Notes: a model not told the origin generated them from the sequence alone. A stretch of DNA of 64,000 nucleotides from Apostichopus japonicus (GCF_037975245.1 NC_092562.1:292501-356500); one strand, 5' to 3'; positions 1 through 13,144 are shown, numbered from the stretch's first letter. A program made the numbers and translations.

Positions 1-876
1 TTGCCTAGTCCAGTCAGGGGAAATATTTTAGCATTTCCATGCACGGTCGGATAAAAAAAGGGACTTTTGATTTTTGATGTACAAAAAGCAAAACGCTCAT
101 CCGCACGCGACGGTTGCAACCACTCTTTGAGCTATAGGCTTTACAACTAAATTTCTGTAGTGTGTAACATATAGGCTATGTTTGTTTTCTCTTGATATTG
201 GGAAACCCCGTGTTCTATTTAATAGATATTGTTTTATATTTTGACAAAATTTACTGGTATCTAGAAGATCCAATCAAGCAAATCGTTCCAGCTTTTAAAC
301 CCAAAACACCTGCAACCAAACTTGTCAGTGAGCTCTTTTTTAAAGTGGCCGAAAGTGTGAGAAATTTACAATGCTGGTAGCAAATTATGAATACAATGCA
401 TACAGTTCTCCTGTAAGGAATGTTAAATGACAAAAAAAGAATCTAAGGGTATTAAAGGTACTTACTAGGTCGCATATAATTTTTTAGCTTGGTTGATATC
501 AAGTCAAATAAATGTATGGTAAAGTGGTGAATTGAAACGCCTTCGAGTTTTTTGTGTGTGTAATAGTATAGAACGCTACCCAAACTGTTACTTAACATAT
601 GTTTAATGCTGACGTTCGCTATTCGGATTGTTACCCCAATTTTATTGGAGTATATTTTTGACTAATTTTTAGATAGTTTCATACACACTATTGGTATAGT
701 AAGAAAGTCCTGCAAATTTTCCTGGTACAGATAATTGTCAAAGATTGCTTTACTAAAAACAGACTGACAAATAGAATGCACCATTGCACGTCTTGTCATT
801 TCAAATTTTAGCACCACAAACTTCATTGATCGATCCCAGGGCCCCAAACTCCTCCTTTCTAAGACCCTAGATGTGA
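1..876. other. Intergenic or intronic DNA, no feature seen
   Basis: AT-rich unique-looking sequence. Short open frames of about 60 codons occur on both strands, but none has splice signals, motifs or recognisable similarity. Confidence 0.6.
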
Positions 877-2130
877 GCTAGGTATGAGATGTAGGAGGGG
901 TGCGGACGGCATTGGGAGGGGAGAGTTGTTGGTGGGTGAGGGGCGAGAGGTAAGGTTGAAGCTTTTTTCTTATAGTGCAAAACACAGGTCCTGCAATTCA
1001 ATAAACCTAACTTTGCCAATCACGATTGTAAATTAACAATTGATAGTAATATTCCGAAAGTATTACTTTTCATAGTTGTATTACAGTTGTACAACGTTAT
1101 GCTACATTTATGAGATTCTTAATCACATCCTGTAGTTCTCAGGTGTTTATTTTTTTGAGACATTGTTTGTAGTCATTATATCAATACTCAAATGTATATT
1201 GTTTATTATTACCATACCAGCACTAATTATCCACATGCTGACTTAAATATCGTAACCATAGCAACATATTATCACCAAACTGATAACAGTTTTGTCATTG
1301 TAATAAGCCTGATGGTGAACCAATTTGAATGTTAATTATATCAAACCCACATTATGTTAATAATCTATCGACTGGATGCATGCAGCGCAATTTGCTCCTC
1401 CCCTACTTTTCATATTAATAGCTCTACTGCAGCCAAGGGCTCACCAACACGAAGATGTCATAACAGCGACCTAGACGCCTCCCAGATTGAGGTCCATATA
1501 AGGCGCAGAATACCTCTTAGGTCAGAAAGACGCTAGTTTTGAACGCTGTTCGATTAGCGAATTCGTACATTTTCTCAATTATTTTTTCTTTTCTTTTAAC
1601 TGCCAAATAACGCGCGCAAAATGACACAACGTTATTGCTTCATTTCTGAGATTCTAAATCACATCCTGTAGTTCTCAGGTGTTAATGTTTTTGAGATATT
1701 GTTTGTTATAATCATATCAATACTCAACTGTACAAATGAGGGTCACTTTCGTAAAAGCCCCAGCGACGCCACGGTTCAGTCACTGAACCGGTAGCAGTTT
1801 ATGACTCAATCCGCTCCTGTCAGATGCATATAATATTAATTCTCATGCATTGATTTCACATTGAAGAAAACGTGTCATAGCCATCTCAAGGCGTGTACCC
1901 TTTCAAAGCAGACATACAGTACCTGAAGACTAACCTAATTTGCATATAGCCTAACAATCACTAGACCGCATAGCAGTCTCATTAAATGTTATATAATAAT
2001 TAGGTAGATAATTTCAAGCGTTGTGAAGTAAATAACAAAATTTCATAGAGCTTGTTCCTATCATTACAACAGAGATCTGAGTGAATTTGAAAGTGACTAC
2101 AACTTTGTACATAGCCTTTCAGGCCTCGAC
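877..2130 (+). repeat. Copy 1 of a diverged direct repeat of about 1 kb
   Basis: This segment matches 2,982-3,915 in the same order and orientation. Matching blocks include the GAGATGTAGG / GCGGACGGCATTGGGAGG block, the CATAGCAACATATTATCACC block, the GAGGTCCATATAAGG block, the AAAAGCCCCAGCGACGCCAC block and the GAAAACGTGTCATAGCC block. Copy 1 carries two extra segments, about 1,040-1,195 and 1,541-1,740. The second repeats part of the first (TCACATCCTGTAGTTCTCAGG at 1,121 and 1,662). The second also shares about 75 bp with 2,530-2,606, which lies between the copies. The copies differ by many substitutions and indels, so the duplication is not recent. No gene is recognised in it. Confidence 0.8.
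1494..1545 (+). promoter_or_regulatory. Possible TATA-type core promoter, conserved in both repeat copies
   Basis: GGTCCATATAAGG is followed about 25-30 bp downstream by an initiator-like GGTCAGAAAG. The same arrangement is kept in the second repeat copy near 3,463-3,510. No open frame of note follows, so this may be a chance match or the promoter of a repeat or noncoding transcript. Confidence 0.25.
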
Positions 2131-2981
2131 AAGTACTTTTAAAAGTACTCGCAGTGTGGCGCCCTTAACTAAAAATTTACCCGCCAAAACGCAATAGTCT
2201 CCATACAACATCAATACTTTTCATAAACTTAGGTTAGATAGATACATAGCCATACGTAATGCACATTGGAAAATTTTATTTCTGTGTAGTATGAAATTTC
2301 AACATTTTCCACCATACAAAATGTGATGACGAACTTAAAACGTGTCGCAGAATCATTACTATACAGCTATGCCTATTTTGTCTCAAACAATTCCAAACAT
2401 CGGCAACAAAAATACCTACGAAGGTAGCTTGGTTTCTGTTACATATTGGCTCCTGCAGTTTTAGGCATTTACTAGTTAGGTGTGTGAGAAGGCCTAATAC
2501 AATACCTCACTGCAACTTTGAACTACTACTCGATTAGCGAATTCGTACATTTTCTCAAGTATTTTTTCTTTTCTTTTCACTGCCAAATGACGCGCGCAAA
2601 ATGTCACTGTTACTCTACTACGTTGCCTAAATCAAAGTGATCTTTTCCGCAATGAAAATCTTAAGGTTGAAAAAGCATCTAACTTCCACTCGCAAACTGT
2701 GTCGAGTGAAAGTCTGAATACTCTTTGCAGAAAAATCATGGCAGCAAATGTAAGCAAACATGTCTGAAACCTTGTATATTATTGTGTGAATTCTGATCGA
2801 TGACATGTAGAAAATGTTTCAAGAAATAATTTAGGTGTTTGGCCGCCTTAGGGGTATTGGTATTCTTTAGTGGATCTAAGACATCACAAAGCCGGCTTTT
2901 GTCATGACTTTAAAAATCATGTCATCTCCAAAAATATGAAAGAACTGTTCTTTCATTACTGCAACGTCTATGTATGATCTT

Positions 2982-3915
2982 TCTAGGCATGAGATGCAGG
3001 ATGGGTGCGAACGGCATTGGGAGGGGAGCCTGGGGAGGTGTGTTGGTGGGGGAAGGGGTTAGAGATCAGGGTGAAGATGTTTCGATTTTGTTTTATAGTG
3101 CAACACTGCAGGTCATGCCATTCAATAACCCTAACTTTGTCAGTATATATATCACAGTTGTAAATTGACTCAATATTTGCTTTCAGTAATTACTATACCA
3201 GCACTAAACATCCACATGCTGTCATAGTATCGCAACCATAGCAACATATTATCACCAAACTGATATCAGTTCGCCGTTGTAATTAGCCTGGTGTTGAAAA
3301 AAATAGATAGATAATTAGATCAAGCCCACATTATCTTAATAATCTATCAACTGGATGCCATGCAGACGCTCTTTGCTATTCGTATTAATAGCTCCACTGC
3401 AGCCAAGGCCTCACCAACACAAAGATTTCATATTAGCGACCATAGTCGCCTCCATATTGAGGTCCATATAAGGGCCCGGATACCTCTTGGGTCAGAAAGG
3501 CGCTAGTTTTGTACGAGACGCCAAATGTGGTTCACTTGCATAAAAGCCCCAGCGACGCCACGGTTGGGTCACTGAACCAGTAACAATTTATGATCTCCTA
3601 TACCAGATGCAGTAGTATATAATATTAATTCTCATGCATTGATTTCACATTGAAGAAAACGTGTCATAGCCAACACAAGGCGTGTACCCTTTCAAAGCAG
3701 AAGTACCTGACGACTAACCTAATTTGATATAGCCTAACAATCACGAGACCTAATAGCAGTTAGTCTCATTAAATGTTAAATAATAATTAAGTAGATAATG
3801 TCAGGCGTTGTGCAGTAAATATTAAACTTTCATGAAGCTTGTTCTATCATTGCAACAGTGATTTGAGTGAATCTGAAAGTAACTATATAACTATGTACAT
3901 ATCTTTAAGCCTTTA
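2982..3915 (+). repeat. Copy 2 of the diverged direct repeat
   Basis: Parallel copy of 877-2,130 that lacks the two inserted segments of copy 1. It keeps the CCATATAAGG site and its downstream GGTCAGAAAG, and ends at about the same point (TACATATCTTTAAGCC against TACATAGCCTTTCAGGCC). Confidence 0.8.
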
Positions 3916-6900
3916 TTTATATAGTACGAGAGGAAAATTGTTAATAAGCAATTCCATGAAACGGAACGTTATACTATAGATGCTGGTATATATGATATTG
4001 GATATCTCCTTGTAATATTGCAAACATTAATATTGTGCTTATATTATATGTCGTCTGGGGGCACCATGTGTTTGTGAGTGAAAACTAGTTCAGTACATAA
4101 ATTACGCTACTCGTACTGCGGGTAGTATGACTTCAACGAAACGTGCGGTGTTGAAGGAAAGGAAAGGAAATATTGTTGGCAGATAAAGTGATTTAACGGA
4201 ATAAATAAGAAACATTCTACAATTTTTACTCCAAAACCTCGTCTCAATATGACATATACTGTATGATCGAATTATTCTCGCACAGCTGTGTAGCATACTC
4301 TAAATTTGAAGGCAAATTGTAACACCTATTTTCTATACCCTTTAGATAAATAACTTTTACATTATTTAATAAACCAATATATATTTTCTAATCATATGCC
4401 ACGATCATGATGCATGTCTAACGCTCTTCTTGTCACATTTATATTATAATTTCACTTTTTCACATTCATATTATAATATTTTAAATCAAAGTTTGAAAGA
4501 AAGACAAAGAAAAGGAACAAACAACATACAGTAACATCATCACCCTTTTCGTAGATCGGAACGTTGACAATACCTACACGAAGTATCTATAGGTCAAAAT
4601 GGTAGACCTACAATACATGTGACTTTAAGAGCAAGATATTTTCAACTTCAGCTATGACACTCTATTGTTTTTATTCAGTCATTTGAACTTTTCTTTTCAT
4701 GTTCTTCATTTTAATTTTTTTTTTTAATTTATAAAGCCCTCCAACAAATAGCTTACAACAACGTGGCATATGTATGATTACCGTCCAATATTACTTATGT
4801 GTCTGTGGTTTAAATGAAGTATTTGAAGGTGTCCGTTTTGCCTTTCATCAACATTTGTACACCATTGTCCATTTTCCTCTATACTCTTCTGGTCTGGTGG
4901 CGCTCGTTTGCAACACGAGTTTCTTCACGATCAGAGCCCCCACCCCCCCCCCCACCTTTAAGGAAGGGTGGATATAAACTTGATCCAGCTTACCGCAGTT
5001 AAATCATGGAGTTAATTGATCTTTTTTTTTTACCTACTCCACTTGTGGTATCGTTGAAGATTTTACTTGCTCCGTTGACGAAAACAAAAGGTCGTATTGC
5101 ATTATACGTTTCCATCTGTTAAATTAAGGTATGCCATCACAAGTACGTCTAAGTTACTTTCCCTTAAACTATAAGAATAAGACCTATTTCTTTATTTCCC
5201 CGTTGATATATGTTCTAAGTTTAGCTATATGCTAATGTGTTATACAAGGTGTTATACAAACTCCAAATCCAAAACACCGACCAGCATTTGTCCTTGAAAA
5301 CATTGTAATGCACTGTTTAGGCTAAACATGTTCTTGTTCATGTTCATAACAAACTCATGGTTTTTCGTATTAAGGTTTGCGTTGCATCCGAGGAACTGAC
5401 CTTTACTGATTATATGTGTTAGGCTAAGTAGTCCAGTCACTTCAATTGACGAGCCTTTGGATGTGTAAAAGGTCATGTTTTGTTGTCAAAGAAGTTAAAG
5501 TGGGTTTAGAAATATCATCGTGGACCGATAACAGTGTTATTGTTTAAAAAGCCTACAACGTAACTATACTTTAAAAGGAATATTTCCGGTGACAGACGAA
5601 CGTGAAACTTGCCATAAAAAAGACAACAATTATTCCACTTAGCTATAAGTGCAAAAACCGCATTTCAACATCTTAGTTTAGATCTTACGATCATTTGTTT
5701 TAAGATGAAGACCTTCATTTACTTCCGAAAATCGATCACATAGATAGTGGTTTGTATTATATATAACCTTACGGTAAAATGCCCACGTGCATGGTCATTG
5801 TCTCTGACATGTTATATGATTGGAACAGTAATTCTCTTTACCTGGTAATCCACTATGTGTTACTTCCGCGATCGGAATGTTTCTTTTCATTAAGGATTAT
5901 TCCCTTCAGCTGAACATTAATGACTCATTCATTGCACACAAAAATAGAAGGAAAGAAGAAGCTATTTTCAATTTCGTTGGCATGTTGGTGGTATCAATCT
6001 TCTGTTGCCAGATGCATTCATGAAACTCTCATCAGAGTTTTTAATGAACTATACACGCTATAAGGACGTGGTTTTCATTAACCAGTGCAAAAGAAATTTG
6101 TACAATGTCATGGCTTATGAAAATCAACTTTGATATAAACAACGGAATAGTTTATTAAGTGATATAGCAGTTCTAAAATCCCATCAACAGTCAGGCTCTT
6201 TTTCGTGGAAGGATCATTTACCATAGATAAATGACATCATAATAGAGAAAAGATATTAATCTTTTGCTATGACGTCATCATTCACTCTGTTATTGACAGA
6301 TATACGGTATGCATTCACGTACAATATCACCAAACTTTAAAAAATTATTTCTTCGCCGTAAAAATGGGCTGCGACGATGTAGTGTTAACTTAAAGATGTA
6401 GGCATCTTCCAGCACTGTTGTGTAGCAATGAATTTCAGCCACCGGAAATATTCTTTAAGATATACATACATAACCAGTCACTTGAAATCAACGAATCTAA
6501 TAATGAAACCGACTTTGAGTAAACAGGGATTTTTTTAAAGATATGAATTTAGACGCAAGTTATTCCATAAGAATACAACAAAACGAACCGAACACACATA
6601 TATAGGTCCCCCAACCTCGCAATTCCTTTTTTTATAGTAAAAGAAAGAATATACGCGAATGAAATATCACATATCACACCTGGCTTCTAGCGTAGCTTGA
6701 AGAATTTCAAAAAAGGTGCAATTCGATTTTCCCAGAGGTCGACTTATTCCATGCTATTGATGATATATTTGACCTGCTAATATTTCTATTGTTTTTGTCT
6801 GTATTCATCTGTCTTTCTAGTCCTTAATTCATTGGGAATTTTGGACTAATGCTATCGTATTGCGCATACCTTTATCACACAGTCCTTACGGTATCAATAT

Positions 6901-7233
6901 AGACAGCAATGTTAAAATATTTAACGTTCATTACTGGGACTATAAATCAAAATGTCGAGTGACGTCACGTGCCGGCTTCTTGTCTTGTAGACAGCAACAT
7001 GAAGTTTATTGGAAAATAATTGGGTTATCATCAACTTAGACCGGAATTAGAGTGAGAATGTGAGCTTTATAATTGAAAATGTTGAGATACTGTAGGATTG
7101 ACATGGACGGAATAACATCAAGAAGATCTACATGATGAAGATATAGTGTTATGTTTTGCTGTCAATAGTGTACGGCGTACACACAACACAAATGATCTCG
7201 TATAAGGATGTATATGTATGCTTCAAATACTAC
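3916..7233. other. Long stretch with no gene or repeat recognised
   Basis: AT-rich sequence with short homopolymers, such as C runs near 4,930-4,955. It contains two TGACGTCA palindromes (6,270 and 6,960). No convincing exon with paired splice sites was found on either strand. Confidence 0.5.
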
Positions 7234-7965
7234 ACTGTGTTGTACTGCAGTTACAACATATCTATGATATGAACCATGATAGTGATACGTTTGCTCCCAG
7301 TTTTGTACTGCAGTTGCAACATGTCTGCGATATGTTATGATGATTGTACTAGATTTGCCCCTAGTGTTGAAGTGTTGTCACAACATCTCAATGATATGTT
7401 ACGATGATTGCATTAGGTTTGTCCCCAATGTTGTACTGTTGTCACAACATGTCTTTGATATGTTATGATGATTGTACTTAGTTTGCCCTCAGTGTTGTAT
7501 GTTGTTACAACATATCTATGATATGTTATGATGATTGTAATAGGTTTGCCCCCAGTGTTGTACTGTTGTCACAACATCTCTATGATATGTTATGATGATT
7601 GTACTAGGTTTGCCCTCAGTGTTGTATGTTGTTACAACATCTCTATGATATGTTATGATGATTGTATTAGGTGTGCCCTCAGTGTTGTACTGTTGTCACA
7701 ACATCTCTATGATATGTTATGATGATTGTAATAGGTGTGCGTGCACCCAGTGTTGTATTGTTGTCACAATATCTCTATGATATGTTATGATGATTGTACT
7801 AGGTTTGCCCTCAGTGTTGTATGTTGTTACAACATCTCTATGATATGTTACGATGATTGTAATAGGTTTGCCCGCAGTGTTGTTCTGTTGTCACAACATC
7901 TCTATGATATGTTATAATGATTGTAATAGGTGAACGTGCCCCCAATGTTGTACTGTTGTCACAAT
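7234..7965 (+). repeat. Minisatellite, about 63-bp unit, 11-12 copies
   Basis: The unit runs from GTGTTGTACTGTTGTCACAAC through ATGATATGTTATGATGATTG to GGTTTGCCCTCA. Each unit contains a short dyad of the GTTGT(C/T)ACAAC type. Because 63 is a multiple of three, the array opens artificial reading frames of 60-64 codons. Edge units are more diverged than central ones. Confidence 0.95.
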
Positions 7966-8700
7966 GCAGTAAATTTTACATATAACAACAGAGGGCTATA
8001 GATTTGAAAGCAATGTTCTTCACAGAATCATTTAAAGTAACGTCCTTGTAAGAAAACACCACTTTTAGGAACGGTTTATTTCAAGGTTATTGACACACAA
8101 ACAACGTCCCTGAAGACTTTGCCACAATTACTTACCATAATTGACACTTGTACGTCTTTTCAACCCAAGCCACATAGAAGTGGGTCGCAATTTTTCCAGC
8201 AATTTTGAATTTTGAAATGATATGTAATTCGACCCTTTATAAGTTTAATGAAGAGTACAGAACAGTCAGAGAGTGTTGTAACAAAATATATCATGTAATT
8301 AATTGAAAGGAGAGTTTGAACTAGGAAATCAGAAATTACGCATATGCCTATCAATATTCAACATTTTTTTTGTTGTTGAATATATTATGATTATTATCAT
8401 TTTTTATATTTTAAACGGAATCTCAATTTATCGAAATGTCTTAAAGAAACTGAATATTTCCAGCTGTTATTTTTGTCAAAGATGTACATACGCCTACATT
8501 GAGCAATAACAATTTTCAAGGGTTACGGTAGCGTGTTCTTTTGTATAGTAATGAATAAATTAGGCAGTAATACCACTGTGCCTTCCCGCACGTGTGACGT
8601 CAGTGTCGAATCTTTGTAGGTATCACAGACTGTGCCATTCAACCTGTTTGGGAATGGAACATTTATACTGGCTCTATCTTTCGGCCGGTGTAGTTACTCC

Positions 8701-9112
8701 TGACCCTACCAGTCGGTCATTGTTGTGATTCCTCCTTACCTGTTGGTCAATGTATTGATTCCTTGTCCAACGATGTGTTGGTGTGGTGACTTATGGTCCT
8801 ACTTGTCGTCGACTCTAGTTATAACTTTATAGTTATATCTTTCGGTCACTATAGTAACTCATTTTTCTACCTGTCCGTCTGTGTAGTGATTACCTGTCGT
8901 TACCTGTTGGTCAGTGAAGTGATTCCTGTCCTTACCTGTTGGTCAGTGAAGTGATTCCTGGTCTTACCTGTTGGACAGTGAAGTGATTCCTGCCCTCACC
9001 TGTTGGTCAGTGTAGTAATTCCTGTCCTCACCTGTTGGTCATTTGAAGTGATTCCTGGTCTTACCTGTTGGTCAGTGAAGTGATTCCCATGGTCTTACCT
9101 GTTGGTCAGTTT
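8701..9112 (+). repeat. Minisatellite, about 32-bp unit, degenerate at the left
   Basis: The clean units (about 8,890-9,112) read TTACCTGTTGGTCAGTGAAG followed by TGATTCCTGTCC. Diverged units extend left to about 8,701. On the minus strand each unit contains CAGGTAAG, a perfect match to a splice donor. Confidence 0.9.
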
Positions 9113-9202
9113 GGAAGATACAGTTGTGTGGGTTGCGTTCATTCTTCTCTCAATCCCTTTGAAGGGGGAGTAAATCATGATTTTTGCAATACAATACAAG
9201 CT

Positions 9203-9265
9203 ATGCATTCTGCATTACCATTCGTTCTTTCATTTCTTTGTTTTGTGGGTTACCGTACATCACAG
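9203..9265 (+). CDS. Possible alternative first exon encoding a signal peptide (weak)
   Basis: An ATG with G at -3 opens MHSALPFVLSFLCFVG followed by YRTSQ, and the frame then meets CAG|GTGAGG, a near-consensus donor in phase 0. The product would be a short hydrophobic leader of 21 residues. The next exon would have to start in phase 0, which the exon at 38,618 does. It could therefore be an alternative first exon of the same locus as the exon at 10,691, the start of another gene, or chance. There is no direct evidence of transcription, and the open frame runs back into the minisatellite without a stop. Confidence 0.25.
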
Positions 9266-10690
9266 GTGAGGTGAGGTTCGAAAGTAAAATGGAGAAAGGC
9301 TATCAGCGTGTGTGGACGTCTACCCTTAAAAAACATCTTTGAAATTGCAATGTGTCGAGAGTTATTTGACTATTAAATATTGATGTTAAATCAATTTACC
9401 ATAATTTTGTCAATAACGTAAGGCTCATTTTGTGTCACCGCAGGATTGGATTTGAATCTGAGACGAGGAGGGGGGGGGGGGGGACAGACTTCAAGCGAAA
9501 GTGTGACATTTCATTTGATATCAGGGTGCAAACCACAAAGTTACAAAACTTTCCGACAAAAAGCGTTTCTTTGTGCATTTCATACCACAGGTAACGTAAG
9601 GGTACATTCTTCATTACATAAAACATAAGAAGGGGCAATTTTTAATTCGAAAATTGGAATAAGGTACTTTGTCATTTTCAAGGAGTTGCAATTCTAAAAT
9701 GAGAAAGGAGCATGTTTTGCACAAAATCGGGTGAAGAATGTGCCACATCGACGCCCTTCCTTCACCCCCCCCCCCCCCCGCTATTATTGGCTTATGAACA
9801 TCCGCAAATCATTAATTTCTTAATACGTCAAATTTTTGTTAACCATTTTTTATTATCTTATCTTTACAGCTTTCGAAAGAGCTCTAGTTGCTATCCTAAC
9901 ACTGGAGAAGAGAACTATACAGCAGTGGTAAACTATAATACAAGTTCATATCGTATGCGAAAGAAACTTGTTTACTCTCACAATTCGGTCATCTAATTGA
10001 GATGAATAACCACTAACGGCTGTCAAAGGTGAAATTATTTTTATTGAAGTAAGTAAGTTAACAAGCTTACTGCATCATATTCCAGGAAGAAAAGACTTTA
10101 TATTTAAGATGAACTGAAAGTGATATATTAGTTTGTACGTAAACGTATAGGGTTAGACTATATAGACACAAACTGTCGCTCATAACATCGAGCAGCGGAG
10201 TACACTGAGATTTATACGAAGGTTGTAGTTACACAAGACAAACCACGCCTGTTGGATTTACGGATTATTTACAGCGAGTTGTCACTTCCAAGTTGGAGCT
10301 GGTTCTTTATCGTAAGAAGTGATTCACGAAAACAACATTTCTTGGCTTCGTTGAGGGGGGCCCTCTCATCCTTCTAGCAACGGTTTTCTCTACAGTCATC
10401 CTATCAAGCAAATTTGGGGTATTGTTTGTGGCCTCACGAGCAGTGGCGTGACAGGATTCATTTGGTTATTTGTCAGTTAAGAGGAAAAACGTCTTTGTTT
10501 TTCTTTTCTTTCTCGAAATCTCTATATACGTTGCCAGGATATGTGCTAATGAATTGGTTTCACAGGGAGAATGTTTGGTTTTGATTTCTCAATGGCTGGA
10601 TTAACATACAGCCAGTGACAAGTGACTGAACGTTCAACATCTTAACTCTTGGTATGTTTACAACGGGTAAATGTGGAACTTTCTCAGAGG

Positions 10691-10735
10691 ATGGATTTTA
10701 TAAGCAAATTCTCTTTCGTAGCAGTCATTTACATG
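10691..10735 (+). CDS. Candidate coding exon 1: first half of a signal peptide
   Basis: ATG lies in a strong Kozak context (A at -3, G at +4). It starts MDFISKFSFVAVIYM and ends at ATG|GTGAGT, a strong donor in phase 0. An in-frame TAA lies about 50 bp upstream, so this is the first ATG of the frame. The residues form a charged n-region (MDFISK) and the start of a hydrophobic h-region, but no c-region. A c-region appears when the frame is continued into the exon at 38,618 (CLFGVMRA). This is typical of secreted-protein genes whose first intron cuts the signal peptide. The intron would be about 28 kb. No promoter was identified with confidence; TATA-like strings occur near 10,160 and 10,521. 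Confidence 0.5.
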
Positions 10736-10769
10736 GTGAGTACTACTTATCAAACCTTATTACGTTTGC

Positions 10770-10841
10770 TTATATATTTATATGTTTATATATATATATG
10801 TTTATATATACATATTTATATATATATATATATATATACTG

Positions 10842-10877
<36 letters not shown>

Positions 10878-10956
10878 CAGTATATATATATATATATGTT
10901 TAAATATATATATATATATGTTTATATATATATATATGTTTATATATACATATACT

Positions 10957-10987
<31 letters not shown>

Positions 10988-11018
10988 AGCCTATATAATG
11001 CCTATATATATGCATATA
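10770..11018. repeat. (TA)n tract with TATG/TACA interruptions
   Basis: About 250 bp of alternating TA with occasional TTTA, TG and CA steps. It starts 35 bp after the donor of the candidate first exon. All apparent Tyr/Ile open frames here are artefacts. Confidence 0.97.
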
Positions 11019-11560
11019 CACACACGCATACAATGGCATGCTTCAGTTGCATTGCGTCAAGGCTATGATACGATAGGTTTAATTTTTCTGGAATAGATAA
11101 TCTTTGTTTCTTCCTGCACAATTGAAGCGGTCGCTGGATTTCAAGGTTTGTTTTCAGTATATCACCTGATTCCAGGAAGTTTAAACATCACCGTTGGTTT
11201 ACACCGTTGTAAAAAGTATTGAATTTATATTTTAACGAGGTTGAATTTCAGGGCACACAACGTCCAATAGGTTGCGCAGAAAGGGTATTAGCAGCTGAGT
11301 TTCGTTCTTCGTAAAGACAGTCATAGATTCCTCTGCAATTTTTGTTATTTTTCCTATTCCTCTATGAGTGATGGAACTATATGCATCATTATGGTGGCCC
11401 TATAGGAGAGGAATATTTAAACTAAGCATCGTGGCGAAAGTTGCGTTCAATTGCTTCATGACGATTTTTGTGGTATTCACATTTGGAGGCTATATATTGT
11501 GCACTCCAAGCTCACAAAGTGTCATGCCATAGATGCACAACCACTAAGAATGATTTGTCC

Positions 11561-11587
11561 TATATATTTATATAATATATATAATAA

Positions 11588-11660
<73 letters not shown>

Positions 11661-11736
11661 TATATATATATATTCATTTATTACGATTTTCATTGATATA
11701 TATCTATATATATATATATTTATTACGATTTTCATT

Positions 11737-11770
<34 letters not shown>

Positions 11771-11783
11771 ACTATACACATTC

Positions 11784-11833
<50 letters not shown>

Positions 11834-11845
11834 CCTATATATAAA
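11561..11845. repeat. Compound (TA)n tract
   Basis: Several (TA)n blocks are separated by near-identical spacers (ATTTATTACGATTTTCATT occurs at about 11,674 and 11,719), so the tract expanded as a compound unit. Confidence 0.95.
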
Positions 11846-12752
11846 TTGTATTTGCTTAGTTTTATTGTTAACTAATTACTAATTTCATATACTTATCCAT
11901 GCATCGAATAAGGTCGTCCGTGGCAAGGCCATTTAGGTCCTGAGGGAAATATGACTGTCCATCTTCTTTTTAATATCTATAAGCCTGCACCAACATCCAG
12001 TGTAACGGATGGAAAATTGCAGTTCATTTAGAGTCTCATGCATCTTAAACACGTCGGCAAATACAAATTATGAAAGCTTATGAAGCGTATATCTGACAGC
12101 TGTAAAAACTAATGGTACTCACCAATCAAGCTAGAATGGGATCAGAATGACCAAACGATCAATGCCCTAAAAGGCAAAAATATATCAAACAAATTTTTTT
12201 TCTTCACATTTCCTCTTCCAGTGGTACTGTAAGTTTTTGGAAATATCTGTAAATACTGTGTTGTACCATACGACATGGAAAGTTATAACTTTCTGGTTAC
12301 GATGCCGAAGGCTCAGTAACCTTTGCAATAGTGCTGGCGTTTGTATGTGCGTTTTTGCGTGTGTTTGTTAAAGTGGCGGCTAGATTGTTAACACGATATC
12401 TCAACAAACACGAGTTGAATCAATGACTTACGTAGTAGTTAGATGCCTATGTTCATGATTTGTACATGTGCTCTATTGTTGTTTGGTTCCCATCTCATGG
12501 ATATAAATTGGACAGGGCGTAACATACAATTTTAAAATGTCAATATCTCTTCAACTGTATATGTTCGACTTAGTTCATAATTGGTATAGTGATGTAACTA
12601 CATAGCCAAGTAAGTGCATTCTCTTTGTAAAAATAATTTTTACCTCCTTTGATTTATACTAAAAAGACATTAAAATAACTGATTCCTGGTACCTTCCTTA
12701 ATATGTTGCCAAATTTGTGTTGTCAATATATAATTCTTCTTCATTTTGGTGT
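11846..12752. other. No feature seen
   Basis: Unique-looking AT-rich DNA without a supported exon. Confidence 0.5.
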
Positions 12753-12838
12753 GCACAAGTCCATGCATATTAATATGTATGGTGTACCATACTATGCACA
12801 AGTCCATGCATATTAATATGTATGGTTTACCATACTAT
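12753..12838 (+). repeat. Tandem duplication of a 43-bp unit
   Basis: Two adjacent copies of GCACAAGTCCATGCATATTA followed by ATATGTATGG and TACCATACTAT. The unit contains the dyad CATATTAATATG. The copies differ at one base (GGTGTACC against GGTTTACC). Confidence 0.9.
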
Positions 12839-13144
12839 GAATATGTTCAGAAATCGGAACCACTAAACGTGTTCGTTTTCTGGTTACCCCTAGAGAACAA
12901 AGGGATATTTACAAGAATAATATGCACACAAAAAATCAATTTGAGGAACTGGCTAACGGAATATCTATTGCAACATAAACATCTAGATCGTGTACGTACC
13001 TGGTAAAAAGATATGGTGTTTTCTCCTGGTTATAGATAACACGATACTGAACTTTTCATTGTCATATATGTGGAGCTTTGAATTTTTGTACAATATTCAT
13101 ATCATAAGTATGATCTTTGCTCAAGTAACTGCTTATATTACCTA

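Noticed and set aside
877-3915. LTR retrotransposon with the two repeats as LTRs
   Set aside because: The copies are highly diverged and differ in internal structure. They lack TG...CA ends and a primer-binding site, and no gag/pol sequence lies between them.
8136-8240. Minus-strand donor (ATG|GTAAGT) after about 30 open codons
   Set aside because: No acceptable acceptor upstream and no recognisable peptide.
10649-11096. Tyr/Ile-rich open frames in TA tracts (also 26.5, 35.9, 37.9, 56.3 and 57.6 kb)
   Set aside because: Alternating TA translates to alternating Tyr and Ile; no coding evidence.
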